This document shows, one piece after another, positions 1 through 7,264 of a DNA stretch of 36,888 bases. Position 1 is the first letter of the stretch; each line of letters starts with the position of its first letter. Made by a program: the position numbers and the translations under genes. Where the stretch lies: assembly GCF_010550245.1 (NCBI RefSeq), contig NZ_JAAGLU010000059.1, positions 1 through 36,888 of the forward strand, given 5' to 3'. The stretch is from Streptomyces sp. SID12501 (GTDB lineage Bacteria; Actinomycetota; Actinomycetes; Streptomycetales; Streptomycetaceae). Below the pieces are notes generated by a model that saw only the letters and a program-made list of their open reading frames with translations, was not told the origin of the DNA and did not search any database.

Positions 1-333
1 GTGCGGGTGCTGGGCGAGGACCACCCCGACACGCTCACCTCCCGCAACAACCTCGCCGGCGCCTATATGTCGGCGGGGGACCTCGGGCGGGCCATCCCGC
101 TGTACGAACAGACCCTCACCGCCTCCGCGCGGATGCTGGGCGAGGACCACCCCGACACGCTCACCTCCCGCAGCAACCTCGCCGGCGCCTATATGTCGGC
201 GGGGGACCTCGGGCGGGCCATCCCGCTGTACGAACGTGCTTTTGCAGGCTCTGTCCGCCTTCATGGCGGCAAGCACCCCACTACGTTGCGAATCCGCGGC
301 AACCTCATGGCTGCATACCTGGCACGTCACTAA
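1..333 (+). CDS. TPR-repeat protein, C-terminal part (5' end outside window)
   Basis: The frame is open from the first base and ends with TAA at 331-333, giving 110 visible residues. They consist of about two and a half 42-residue tetratricopeptide repeats of the kinesin-light-chain type (core LGEDHPDTLTSR, NLAGAYMSAGDLGRAIPLYE). In actinomycetes such arrays usually sit at the C-terminus of NB-ARC/TPR regulators or other large scaffold proteins and mediate protein contacts; which kind this is cannot be told from the tail. The base 1 GTG could be a start, but the repeat begins abruptly, so the gene probably continues upstream. The last repeat (from about residue 80, SVRLHGGKHPTTLRIRGNL) is divergent, as is normal for a capping repeat. 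Confidence 0.8.
   Translation: MRVLGEDHPDTLTSRNNLAGAYMSAGDLGRAIPLYEQTLTASARMLGEDHPDTLTSRSNLAGAYMSAGDLGRAIPLYERAFAGSVRLHGGKHPTTLRIRGNLMAAYLARH
10..235 (+). repeat. Two near-identical 100-bp coding repeats, 126-bp period
   Basis: Bases 10-109 and 136-235 match at all but one position (an AAC to AGC codon change). The period of 126 bp equals exactly three turns of 42 bp, or 42 codons, so any gain or loss of a unit keeps the frame. Identity this high at DNA level points to recent duplication or ongoing gene conversion between TPR units. Confidence 0.9.
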
Positions 334-540
334 ATACGGTGGCGCCGCTCTCTCTTACGAAGTCTGGTCGGTCTATCCCTGCTCCAATTTCAGCTGATAG
401 TCGCGGCTTCGCGCTTGCCTTCGATCATCGTTGGCGCGGCCATCGGAGCCGTGTTCTTCAAGGAGCGGTTCGGGGCGCCGAGGATCGCCGCGGCCGGGCT
501 GCTCGTCGTCGGGATCGGGCTGATGCTGCACGCCGGATAG
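334..540 (+). pseudogene. Remnant of an EamA/DMT-family transporter (C-terminal end)
   Basis: In frame 1, directly after the TAA of the TPR gene, there is an open stretch without a credible start that ends with TAG at 538-540. Its second half reads as the last transmembrane helices of a drug/metabolite transporter: RLPSIIVGAAIGAVFFKERF, then GAPRIAAAGLLVVGIGLMLH and AG. The pattern helix, FxKERF/GERL-like loop, final hydrophobic helix is typical of EamA exporters. At most about 60 of roughly 290 residues remain, so it cannot work. The TPR gene's end has apparently been joined to the middle of a transporter gene by deletion or insertion. The family call rests on pattern only. Confidence 0.6.
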
Positions 541-564
541 ACAAGCCCAGGCGCACCGGGTGGT

Positions 565-969
565 CTATGGGCGTACCGCCACCGCGTCCACCTCGAAGAG
601 CATCCCCGGCAGTGCCAGCGAGGCGACACCGCTGAGCGTCTGTGCCGGGAGCCGGGTGCCGAAACGGGCGTGCAGCGCCTTGCCGAGGGTCTCCAACTTG
701 TCGAGGTCGTGGTCGACGATGAACGTGCCGAGCCGCACCACGTGTTCGTAGCCGAGGCCGACTCCTTCGAGCGCGGAGCGCAGCCGGTCGAAGGCGAGGT
801 CCACCTGGGTCGCGAAGTCGCCGGGGACGGGAGCGCCGGTGGCGTCGGACGCGTACTGGCCGCCGATGTAGACGGTTTCGCCGGGCGCCGACACCGCGTG
901 GCTGTAGCCGAAGGGTGTCGGGTCGTGCAGGGCGGGCGGGTTGGTGATCGTGCGCTGGTCGGAGGTCAT
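565..969 (-). CDS. RidA/YjgF/UK114-family protein
   Basis: This 134-residue protein has the length and sequence flow of the RidA (YjgF/YER057c/UK114) superfamily. It has an N-terminal beta hairpin (FGYSHAVSAPGETVYIGGQY), a central helix (ATQVDLAFDRLRSALEGVG), and the end strand LPGMLFEVDAVAV. RidA proteins form trimers whose interfacial clefts hydrolyse reactive enamines and imines from PLP enzymes, or act on related small molecules. The hallmark Arg of true RidA (near 105 in E. coli) is not evident here; this part reads PAQTLSGVASLALPGM. It may therefore belong to one of the Rid subfamilies without deaminase activity. It starts with ATG at 967-969 without a strong ribosome site. It lies 58 bp downstream of the acetyltransferase gene on the same strand, so the two may be cotranscribed. 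Confidence 0.85.
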   Translation of the reverse strand: MTSDQRTITNPPALHDPTPFGYSHAVSAPGETVYIGGQYASDATGAPVPGDFATQVDLAFDRLRSALEGVGLGYEHVVRLGTFIVDHDLDKLETLGKALHARFGTRLPAQTLSGVASLALPGMLFEVDAVAVRP

Positions 970-1027
970 GTCGGGGCCAACGCCGGGCGGGCACCCGCGA
1001 TTCCGGCAGGCGGTCGCACGCGCCTGC

Positions 1028-1555
1028 TCAGGACGTCGGGGCCGCGTAACAGCGGACGTTCACCCGTTGCCCCGGGTCCCATTCCTGCTCCACCTCCGCC
1101 AGCAGCGTCCAGCCCAGACGCTCGTACAGGGCCGCCGCCGCTGTGTCTGTCGATGCCACGTCGAGTACGGGGTGCAGGGCGCGGGACTTCGCCTCTGCCA
1201 CCGCCCGGGTCATCAGCGCCGCGCCGATTCCCCGGCCCCGGGCCGCCGGATCGACGTACAGACGGTTGATCACGGCCGTCGGGCCCCGGTTCCACAGGGA
1301 CGCCGACGCGTCGTCCTCCTCGCTGCGGGAAAGGACGATGTGGCCGATGATCCCCTGACCGACCGACTCTTCCGCCACCCACACCGCGAGGAGCGAGCGC
1401 GGGGTCAGCCAAGTGGCCGGGTCGGTCGGCCAGTTGAGGGGATACGCGTTCTGCTCGTGGATCGTCGCCAGCACCCGTACACAGGCGTCGAGGTCGGCCT
1501 CCGTGCGGGGGCGGATATGGAAAGAGGCTGTCTGCGGGGCGCTGTCGGCTGTCAC
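1028..1555 (-). CDS. GNAT-family N-acetyltransferase
   Basis: This 175-residue protein has the GNAT fold. It opens with IRPRTEADLDACVRVLATIH, carries the central strand TAVINRLYVDPAARGRGIGA with the acetyl-CoA pyrophosphate loop R-G-R-G-I-G, and ends with YERLGWTLL. GNAT enzymes move an acetyl group from acetyl-CoA to an amine; the substrate cannot be predicted here. The GTG start (1553-1555) overlaps the TGA of the upstream metallophosphoesterase in a GTGA arrangement, so translation of the two is probably coupled. Length is normal for a single-domain GNAT. Confidence 0.9.
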   Translation of the reverse strand: MTADSAPQTASFHIRPRTEADLDACVRVLATIHEQNAYPLNWPTDPATWLTPRSLLAVWVAEESVGQGIIGHIVLSRSEEDDASASLWNRGPTAVINRLYVDPAARGRGIGAALMTRAVAEAKSRALHPVLDVASTDTAAAALYERLGWTLLAEVEQEWDPGQRVNVRCYAAPTS

Positions 1556-3021
1556 GCGCGCAGGTAAGCACGTACGCCGGACAGGTCGTGGAGGCGCATG
1601 CTGTTGCGGTCGGTCACCGAGCGGCCGAGGGCGTGGTGGGGCCAGAGGCCGCCTGCCGTGAGGCGGCTGCGTTCGACCCAGGCGCGGGCCGGGACGCTGC
1701 TGTTCTTGTAGTAGTTGAGGGCGTAGCCGCCGGTGTGGACGCGCAGGAGGCAGAAGCCGCCCGGGTAGTCCTTGACCGCGCTGACCTCCTGCTGGGTGAC
1801 GTGCGGCGCGCCCGTCAGGACCGTGCGCTTGTTGCGGTGGGTGTGGCCCGCGTGGTGGAGGAAGACACCGGGGGAGGCGGAGTAGGCGTCGACGATCGAG
1901 CGGGCCTGGCCGCGGTCGAGGCGCTGACCTCGCCCCATGGGGAAGACCGAGTCCCGTGTGGTGAGCGGGTGATGGCCGAAGACGACGGTCGGCTGGTCCC
2001 GGTCACGCCTCAAGTCGGTCTGGAGCCAAGCCAGTTGCTCTGCGCTCAGCCCGCCCGCGTCGCCGCCGTTGCCGTTCTTCTCGTAGGTGTCCAGGCCGAT
2101 CAGGCGCAGACCGCCCAGGTCGCGCGCGAAGTAACCGGGGCCGTCGGCGCCGCCCAGGAATCCGTCGCGGAAGGAGTCGTCGGGGTGCCTCGGGCGGTCG
2201 TGGTTGCCTCGTACGACGAAGTAGTCCCGTCCGTGGGTGCCGAACCCGTCCAGGATGCGACGGGCCTCGGCCAGGTCCCGGGGTGCGCCCGCCGCCGAGA
2301 TGTCCCCGGCCGCCAGCAGGACGTCCGCCCCGCGCCGGTGGGCCTCCTCGACCATCGCCCGGCTCATGATCTCCGGGTACGGGTCGAGGCCGGGCCGCTG
2401 CGAGACCCCGCGCAGCATCGGCACGCCCGCCACCCGGCCCGCCGTGGTCTCACCGAGGTGCAGGTCGTTGCAGAGCGCGATGGAGAGGAGGTGGCGGCCG
2501 GGCGGTGGTTGCGGGGTCGTGAAGGAGTAGGGGCCACCGTGCGAGCCCAGGCCGTGCAGTGAGGTGCCCACCGCGTTGCCGCGCACCAGGTGCAGGGGGG
2601 TCGGGGTGGCCGCCCGGCCGCGCGAACGGGCCTGGTAGTAGTACGTCTGGCCCGGTTCCAGGTCCGTCAGCTCGACGTAGTGGTGGGCGGTCGGGTGACC
2701 CTCCGACGCCGTGCGGTCGAGGTGGGCGGGGTGGGTGCCGTACACGACCTCGCCCTCGGTGACGGCGGGGACCAGGTGGCCGAATCCGTCGTCGGTGCCG
2801 GGCACGACCGTGTACCAGGTGATGACGGCGCGGTCCTCGGTGAGCGTGACCAGCTCCAGGTGGAGGGCCGTCACGACGTCGGCGCGCGTGACGCGTTCCT
2901 GGCGCGCGGCGAGCGCGGACCGCAGGACGGCGGGCGTGAGCAGCGCGCCGGATCGGACGAGGTCGCGGGGGGCGGGGAACGCCGCCAGGGCGGCGAGGGG
3001 AGCGGAGAGACAGCAGCGCAT
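1552..3021 (-). CDS. Metallophosphoesterase with N-terminal purple-acid-phosphatase-like domain
   Basis: From the ATG at 3019-3021 the protein has 489 residues. Residues about 50-170 form a beta-rich, fibronectin-III-like domain like that preceding purple acid phosphatases (ELTDLEPGQTYYYQARSRGR). The calcineurin-like catalytic domain follows with all dimetal ligand motifs in order: NDLHLGE (D-x-H, about 186-188), LLAAGDIS, VVRGNHDRP, VVFGHHPLT and HHAGHTHRN. It should hydrolyse phosphomonoesters or diesters; the substrate is unknown. No clear signal peptide is seen. The start is uncertain: the frame is open back to 3186 and no good Shine-Dalgarno precedes 3021, but the residues upstream of it are Pro/Arg-rich and look non-coding. 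The gene overlaps the GNAT gene by four bases. Confidence 0.85.
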   Translation of the reverse strand: MRCCLSAPLAALAAFPAPRDLVRSGALLTPAVLRSALAARQERVTRADVVTALHLELVTLTEDRAVITWYTVVPGTDDGFGHLVPAVTEGEVVYGTHPAHLDRTASEGHPTAHHYVELTDLEPGQTYYYQARSRGRAATPTPLHLVRGNAVGTSLHGLGSHGGPYSFTTPQPPPGRHLLSIALCNDLHLGETTAGRVAGVPMLRGVSQRPGLDPYPEIMSRAMVEEAHRRGADVLLAAGDISAAGAPRDLAEARRILDGFGTHGRDYFVVRGNHDRPRHPDDSFRDGFLGGADGPGYFARDLGGLRLIGLDTYEKNGNGGDAGGLSAEQLAWLQTDLRRDRDQPTVVFGHHPLTTRDSVFPMGRGQRLDRGQARSIVDAYSASPGVFLHHAGHTHRNKRTVLTGAPHVTQQEVSAVKDYPGGFCLLRVHTGGYALNYYKNSSVPARAWVERSRLTAGGLWPHHALGRSVTDRNSMRLHDLSGVRAYLRA

Positions 3022-3044
3022 GATCGGAACGTGCCCGTTGCCCG

Positions 3045-3089
3045 TTAACGGCTGCCGTGGAGGCGGGGGCGGCCGGAGGTATGGGGCAC
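3045..3089 (-). other. Possible 14-codon leader ORF upstream of the metallophosphoesterase
   Basis: On the minus strand an AAGGAG Shine-Dalgarno sits five bases before a GTG at 3087-3089. That frame codes VPHTSGRPRLHGSR and stops at TAA (3045-3047), 23 bases before the ATG chosen for the metallophosphoesterase. It is the only strong ribosome site in this leader and it is out of frame with the phosphatase. It could be a regulatory upstream ORF, or chance. Confidence 0.3.
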
Positions 3090-3228
3090 GACAACTCCTT
3101 GGCGTCGGTGCGGTCGGATGTCGTCGGGTGCGGTCGGTGCGGGGGTTCTTGAAGGGTACGACTGAGGGTGGGCGCACATCCCGCACCCGGGGCGATCGCG
3201 ACGAACGTCACACAACGGACGCCGCGCC

Positions 3229-4458
3229 CTACAGCCCCGGCTCCACCACTCCCCGCACCGCCCGTACCAACGCCTGCGCCCGTCCGTCCGCCGTCACGCT
3301 CTTGCGGAAGCCGTTCGTCACGTACCCGAACGCGATGCCCGACCCGGGGTCGGCGAAGCCGAGCGCGCCGCCGCGCCCCGGGTGGCCGAAGGAGCCGTGG
3401 GTCAGGAGCGGCGAGGCGCTGCCATGCAGCATGTAGCCGAGGCCGAAGCGGGTGCCGATGACCAGGACGCGGTCCGGGCCCGCCGACTGCTCGCGCCGGG
3501 CCAGTTCGACCGTCGCCGGGGTGAACAGGCGGGTCCCGCCGTCGACTTGGCCGATGAGGGAGGCGTAGAAGCGGGCGAGTCCGTCGGCCGTGGCGATGCC
3601 GTTGGAGGCGGGGAGGGCGGCGGCCCGGTACGCGGGGTCGTTCTCGTCGGGCAGCGGGGTGATCGCGGCGAAGGCGCGGCTGGTGAGGGAGTCCGGGTCG
3701 GCGTAGGCGTCGGCGACGGACCGCTTGGGGCGGGTTCTGAGGCCCGGGCCCGCTGTCTTCGGTGTCCGGGCCCGGCCCACCCGGCCCACGCGTCCTGCCT
3801 CAGCCACCGTCGCCGGCAGTCCGATCCACAGGTCGAGGCCGGCCGGCCCGGCGATCTCGGTGGCGACCCAGTCGCCGATCGGGCGCCCGCTGACCCGGCG
3901 TACGAGCTCGCCCGTCAGCCAGCTGTACGTCTGGGCGTGGTATCCGTGGTCCGTTCCCGGCTCCCAGGCCGGCGCCTGAGCCGCGACCGCCGCGGCTCCG
4001 AGGGCGGGGTCGGCCGCCTGCACCGGCGTGAGGGGCCGGTCGAGCACCGGGACGCCCGCGCGGTGCGAGAGCAGGTGCCGTACGAGGGCGCGTTCCTTGT
4101 CCGCCGCCTTGAACTCCGGCCAGTACTCGCCGACGGGAGCGTCCAGGTCCAGCTCGCCGCGCTCGGCCAGCATCAGGAGTACGGCGGCGGCGACACCCTT
4201 CGTCGCCGAGCGCACGATCTGCGCGGTGCCGTGCTCCCAGGGCGCCGCGCCGGACCCGGACCCGGCGTTTTCCGCATCCCCGTCGAAGTCCCGCACTCCG
4301 GCCCACAGGTCGACGACCCGGCGCCCGTCCCGGTACACGGTGACGGCGGCGCCGCGCTCGCCGCCGGTCGCGAAGTTCCGTACGAACGCGTCTCTGACCG
4401 GCTCGAAGCCCTCGGCCACCACGCCGTTCACGTCTATGTTCAAGTCCACCAGGTCCAC
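3229..4458 (-). CDS. Serine hydrolase, beta-lactamase class C / esterase family
   Basis: This 409-residue protein has the Pfam Beta-lactamase fold used by class C enzymes, esterases (EstB type) and D-aminopeptidases. The nucleophile motif SxxK is SATK at residues 84-87 (QIVRSATKGVAAAV). The second motif Y-x-x is YSW at 178-180 (HAQTYSWLTGELV). The third element, usually KTG or HxG, is probably the GHPGRGGALGF loop near the C-terminus. There is no signal peptide, which favours a cytoplasmic esterase over a resistance beta-lactamase. The start is a GTG at 4456-4458 that opens directly into the conserved N-terminal region. No operon partner is obvious: the next gene upstream (ohr) is 59 bp away on the same strand. 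Confidence 0.85.
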   Translation of the reverse strand: MDLVDLNIDVNGVVAEGFEPVRDAFVRNFATGGERGAAVTVYRDGRRVVDLWAGVRDFDGDAENAGSGSGAAPWEHGTAQIVRSATKGVAAAVLLMLAERGELDLDAPVGEYWPEFKAADKERALVRHLLSHRAGVPVLDRPLTPVQAADPALGAAAVAAQAPAWEPGTDHGYHAQTYSWLTGELVRRVSGRPIGDWVATEIAGPAGLDLWIGLPATVAEAGRVGRVGRARTPKTAGPGLRTRPKRSVADAYADPDSLTSRAFAAITPLPDENDPAYRAAALPASNGIATADGLARFYASLIGQVDGGTRLFTPATVELARREQSAGPDRVLVIGTRFGLGYMLHGSASPLLTHGSFGHPGRGGALGFADPGSGIAFGYVTNGFRKSVTADGRAQALVRAVRGVVEPGL

Positions 4459-4517
4459 GCCGATGTAACGCGCACCTACCCGCTCTCGATTCCTCGGCCC
4501 AGAAGGAAACCGGAGGA

Positions 4518-5015
4518 TCAGCCCAGGATGATCGTCACATCGATGTTGCCCCGCGTCGCGTTCGAGTACGGGCAGACCATGTGTGCCGCGTCCACCAGCT
4601 TCGACGCGATGTCCTGGTCCAGGATCGGCAGCGAGACGCTCAGGGCGACCGCGAGGCCGTAGCCGCGCTGCTTGTTGGGGCCGATGCCGACCTTCGCGGC
4701 GACAGTGGAACCGGTCAGGTCGTAGCCCTCGCGGCGGCCGACGAGGACCAGCGCGTTGTGGAAGCAGGAGCTGTAACCGGCCGCGAACAGCTGCTCCGGG
4801 TTGGTGCCGTTGCCGTCGCCGCCCAGCTGCGGGGGCATCGCCACCTTCAGTGCGAGCTGGCCGTCCTGGCTGGTGACATCGCCGTCCCGGCCGCCGTGGG
4901 CGGTGGCCTCGGCGACGTACATGATCTTCGTCGGACGGCTGTCCGGACGAGTCTCGGTATTGGCCTCGATACCGGCCTCGGTACGGACCTCGACGTCGAT
5001 ACCGGCGTCAGTCAC
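4518..5015 (-). CDS. ohr: Organic hydroperoxide resistance protein Ohr (OsmC/Ohr family)
   Basis: This thiol peroxidase reduces organic and fatty-acid hydroperoxides. Both catalytic cysteines are present in their family contexts: C84 in YSSCFHNAL and C148 in MVCPYSNATRG. The N-terminal strand with TAHGGRDG and the element NPEQLFAAGYSSCF are classic Ohr rather than OsmC. I place the start at the GTG of 5013-5015 because a GGGGGAGG ribosome site lies just ahead. This gives 165 residues, about 25 more than usual, and the Ohr core begins near residue 31. The regulator gene ohrR lies 127 bp upstream on the same strand, which fits peroxide-induced expression. Confidence 0.9.
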   Translation of the reverse strand: MTDAGIDVEVRTEAGIEANTETRPDSRPTKIMYVAEATAHGGRDGDVTSQDGQLALKVAMPPQLGGDGNGTNPEQLFAAGYSSCFHNALVLVGRREGYDLTGSTVAAKVGIGPNKQRGYGLAVALSVSLPILDQDIASKLVDAAHMVCPYSNATRGNIDVTIILG

Positions 5016-5068
5016 GGCAGAACCTCCCCCAAAGCGGACAACGGGAACATGTGCAGATACTGCGAAGA

Positions 5069-5090
5069 GCGCAACTACATCGTGCACAAG
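5069..5090. promoter_or_regulatory. Candidate OhrR operator between ohrR and ohr
   Basis: The gap between ohrR and ohr contains GCGCAACTACATCGTGCACA followed by AG. It carries imperfect opposed half-sites (GCGCAAC and GTGCACAA) of the kind expected for a MarR/OhrR dimer. It lies about 55 bp upstream of the ohr start. The symmetry is partial, so this is a suggestion from position and composition only. Confidence 0.35.
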
Positions 5091-5142
5091 GTACCGGCTG
5101 GTAGGGATTTCTATTACCCGGGGGTAGGAGCCGTCGGCAACC

Positions 5143-5670
5143 TCAGGTCGGTGGCTGACCCCAGTTCGAACGGGACCGGGACCGGTCCGCCACCCCCTGT
5201 GCCCGGTGCGCCAGCTCCCGCAGCTCGCCCCGCAGCCGTGCGACCTCGCCCCCGCTCAGCTCCGTCGCCGCGAGCAGCGCACCCGGTACGAGCGCCGCGC
5301 GCTCCCGGAGTTCCGCGCCCCGCCCGGTGACGCGGACGGACACCGACCGCTCGTCCAGCACCGACCGCTCCCGACGGACGAGTCCCGCCGTCTCCAGCCG
5401 CTTGAGCAGCGGCGATACCGTGCCGTAGTCGAGGCACAGGGCGGAGCCCAGCTCCTTCACGGTCATCTCGCCGCGCTCCCACAGGACCAGCAGCACGAGG
5501 TACTGCGGGTAGGTGAGCCCCAGCTCCTCCAGGAGCGGGCGGTAGGCGGCGGTCACCGCGCGCTGGGCCGCGTACAGCGCGAAGCACAACTGGTCGTCGA
5601 GGCGCGGCGACCCGGGACCGTATGTGTCGTTGTGCGCGTCCTCTTGTTCGATCACGCGACCATTGTCCAC
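5143..5670 (-). CDS. ohrR: OhrR, MarR-family organic-peroxide-sensing repressor
   Basis: This 175-residue winged-helix regulator has the one-cysteine OhrR hallmark: LDDQLCFALYAAQRA places a Cys at residue 29. The segment matches the region around the reactive Cys15 of Bacillus OhrR. Further matches are LGLTYPQYLVLLVLWE, the recognition region SALCLDYGTVSPLLKRLE, and the wing DERSVSVRVT. The family binds near ohr genes, and oxidation of the cysteine by organic peroxides releases the DNA. The N-terminal 20 residues and the Arg/Ser-rich tail (from about 155) are extensions. It lies upstream of ohr on the same strand, so it may also control its own promoter. Confidence 0.92.
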   Translation of the reverse strand: MDNGRVIEQEDAHNDTYGPGSPRLDDQLCFALYAAQRAVTAAYRPLLEELGLTYPQYLVLLVLWERGEMTVKELGSALCLDYGTVSPLLKRLETAGLVRRERSVLDERSVSVRVTGRGAELRERAALVPGALLAATELSGGEVARLRGELRELAHRAQGVADRSRSRSNWGQPPT

Positions 5671-5680
5671 GTGTCCATCG

Positions 5681-6514
5681 TCACGTGGGGCGGGCGGTGT
5701 GGACCGTGGGGGCGGCGGAGGCAGCGGGGACGGAGCGCGGGTCGAAACCGTAGGGCAGTTCCAGGCGGTGGGCGCGCATCAGGTCGTCGTCGGCCAGGAG
5801 GTCGCCGGTGCGTCCGTCGGCGGCGATGACGCCCTCGCTGAGGATCAGCGCACGCGGGCACAGCTCCAGGGCGTACGGCAGGTCGTGCGTGACCATGAGG
5901 ACGGTGACGTCCAACGACCGCAGGATGTCGGCCAGTTCGCGGCGCGAGGCGGGGTCGAGGTTGGAGGACGGCTCGTCGAGGACGAGGATCTCGGGTTCCA
6001 TGGCGAGTACGGTCGCCACCGCCACCCGGCGCCGCTGTCCGAAGGAGAGATGGTGCGGCGGCCGGCCGGCGAAGTCCGCCATGCCGACCAGGTCGAGGGC
6101 GGTACGGACGCGCCGCTCCAGTTCCTCGCCCTTCATCCCCGCGGCGGCGGGCCCGAACGCGACGTCCTCGCGGACGGTCGGCATGAAGAGCTGGTCGTCG
6201 GGGTCCTGGAAGACGATCCCGACCTTGCGTCGGATTTCGGCCATGTGCCGCTTGCCGACGGGCATCCCGGCCACGGTGACCGTCCCCGCGCCCCCGGTGA
6301 GGATGCCGTTGAGGTGCAGCACGAGCGTCGTCTTACCGGCCCCGTTGGGCCCGAGCAGCGCCACCCGCTCACCGCGCCCGACGGAGAAGTCGACGCCGAA
6401 GAGCGCCTGGTGGCCGTCGGGATAGGCGTAGGCCAGCCCGGCCACTTCGAGCGAGGGAGAGAGGGAGTGGGAGAGGGAGGGTGAGGGCGAGGGCGAGGTT
6501 GTCACAGTGACCAT
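5681..6514 (-). CDS. cbiO: ECF transporter ATPase, CbiO/NikO type
   Basis: This ATP-binding subunit of a cobalt/nickel energy-coupling-factor importer has 277 residues. Walker A is GPNGAGKTT, the Q-loop region IVFQDPDDQLFMPTVREDVA is typical of CbiO/NikO, the signature is LSFGQRRRVAVA, Walker B is ILVLDEPSSNLDP, and the H-loop is VTHDLPYAL. The start is the ATG at 6512-6514, which overlaps the end of cbiQ by 13 bp, so the two are translationally coupled. The first 20 residues are a low-complexity Ser/Pro run. A C-terminal regulatory domain is lacking, as is normal for the short CbiO form. It is the last gene of cbiM(N)-cbiQ-cbiO. Confidence 0.95.
   Translation of the reverse strand: MVTVTTSPSPSPSLSHSLSPSLEVAGLAYAYPDGHQALFGVDFSVGRGERVALLGPNGAGKTTLVLHLNGILTGGAGTVTVAGMPVGKRHMAEIRRKVGIVFQDPDDQLFMPTVREDVAFGPAAAGMKGEELERRVRTALDLVGMADFAGRPPHHLSFGQRRRVAVATVLAMEPEILVLDEPSSNLDPASRRELADILRSLDVTVLMVTHDLPYALELCPRALILSEGVIAADGRTGDLLADDDLMRAHRLELPYGFDPRSVPAASAAPTVHTARPT
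6449..6498. repeat. GAGGGC/GAGGGA simple repeat coding the Ser/Pro N-terminus of CbiO
   Basis: The plus strand is an irregular purine-rich GAGGGA/GAGGGC/GAGTGG run. Read on the minus strand it encodes SPSPSPSLSHSLSPSLE just before the ABC domain. A simple-sequence tract at the start of a gene may vary in length between strains; whole 6-bp units would keep the frame. Confidence 0.7.
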
Positions 6515-7263
6515 CCCAGCAGACAGACGGCGAGTGCGGCGACGGGAAGGGCGAAGGCGTACGACCACTGCGCGCGGGACGCGGTCACCTCGTCGATGAC
6601 GGGCATGGAACCGGTGTACCCCCGGCTCACCATGGCCAGATGTACGCGCTCGCCCCGCTCGTACGACCTGATGAACAGCGCCCCGGCGGACTTCGCCAGT
6701 ACCCCCCAGTGCCGGACTCCGCTCGCCTCGAACCCGCGTGACTCCCGGGCGATCCGCATCCGCCGCATCTCGTCGGCGATGACATCGCCGTACCGGATCA
6801 TGAACGAGGCGATCTGCACGAGCAGCGGCGGGAGCTTGAGGCGTTGCAGCCCGAGGAGGAGTTCGCGGAGTTCGGTGGTGGAGGCGAGGAGTACGGAGGT
6901 GGCGACGCCGAGGGTGCCCTTGGCGAGCACGTTCCAGGCGCCCCAGAGGCCGCCCACGCTGAGCGACATGCCCAGCACCTCCACCCGCTCGCCCTGTGCC
7001 ACGAACGGCATGAGCACGGCGAAGGCGACGAAGGGGATCTCGATCAGCAGCCGCTTGAGCAGGAACGCGGCGGGCACCTGGGCGGCGCGGGCCACGGCCG
7101 CCAGCAGTACGGCGTACACCGCGAAGGCCCACACCGCCTCCCGGGGCGTGGAGACGACCACGATCACGAAGGCGAACGCGGCGGCGAGCTTGGTGTGCGG
7201 CGGCAGCGCGTGCACGGGGGAGTGCGCGTGCCGGTAGAGCCGGTGGGCGTGGCCCGCGCCCAT
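6502..7263 (-). CDS. cbiQ: ECF transporter transmembrane coupling subunit, CbiQ/NikQ
   Basis: This 253-residue integral membrane T-component has hydrophobic helices near residues 25-60, 65-90, 105-135 and 225-250. Its two cytoplasmic coupling helices are recognisable by short Arg-containing motifs: MRRMRIARESRGF and SYERGERVHLAMVSRGYTG. These docking segments transmit ATPase movement to the substrate-binding subunit. The ATG (7261-7263) lies one base after the TGA of cbiM, and the stop overlaps cbiO, so all three are one operon. The N-terminal HAHRLYRHAHSPVHALPPHT is rich in histidine, a feature seen in some metal transporters; its role is not known. Confidence 0.95.
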   Translation of the reverse strand: MGAGHAHRLYRHAHSPVHALPPHTKLAAAFAFVIVVVSTPREAVWAFAVYAVLLAAVARAAQVPAAFLLKRLLIEIPFVAFAVLMPFVAQGERVEVLGMSLSVGGLWGAWNVLAKGTLGVATSVLLASTTELRELLLGLQRLKLPPLLVQIASFMIRYGDVIADEMRRMRIARESRGFEASGVRHWGVLAKSAGALFIRSYERGERVHLAMVSRGYTGSMPVIDEVTASRAQWSYAFALPVAALAVCLLGWSL

Positions 7264-7264
7264 G

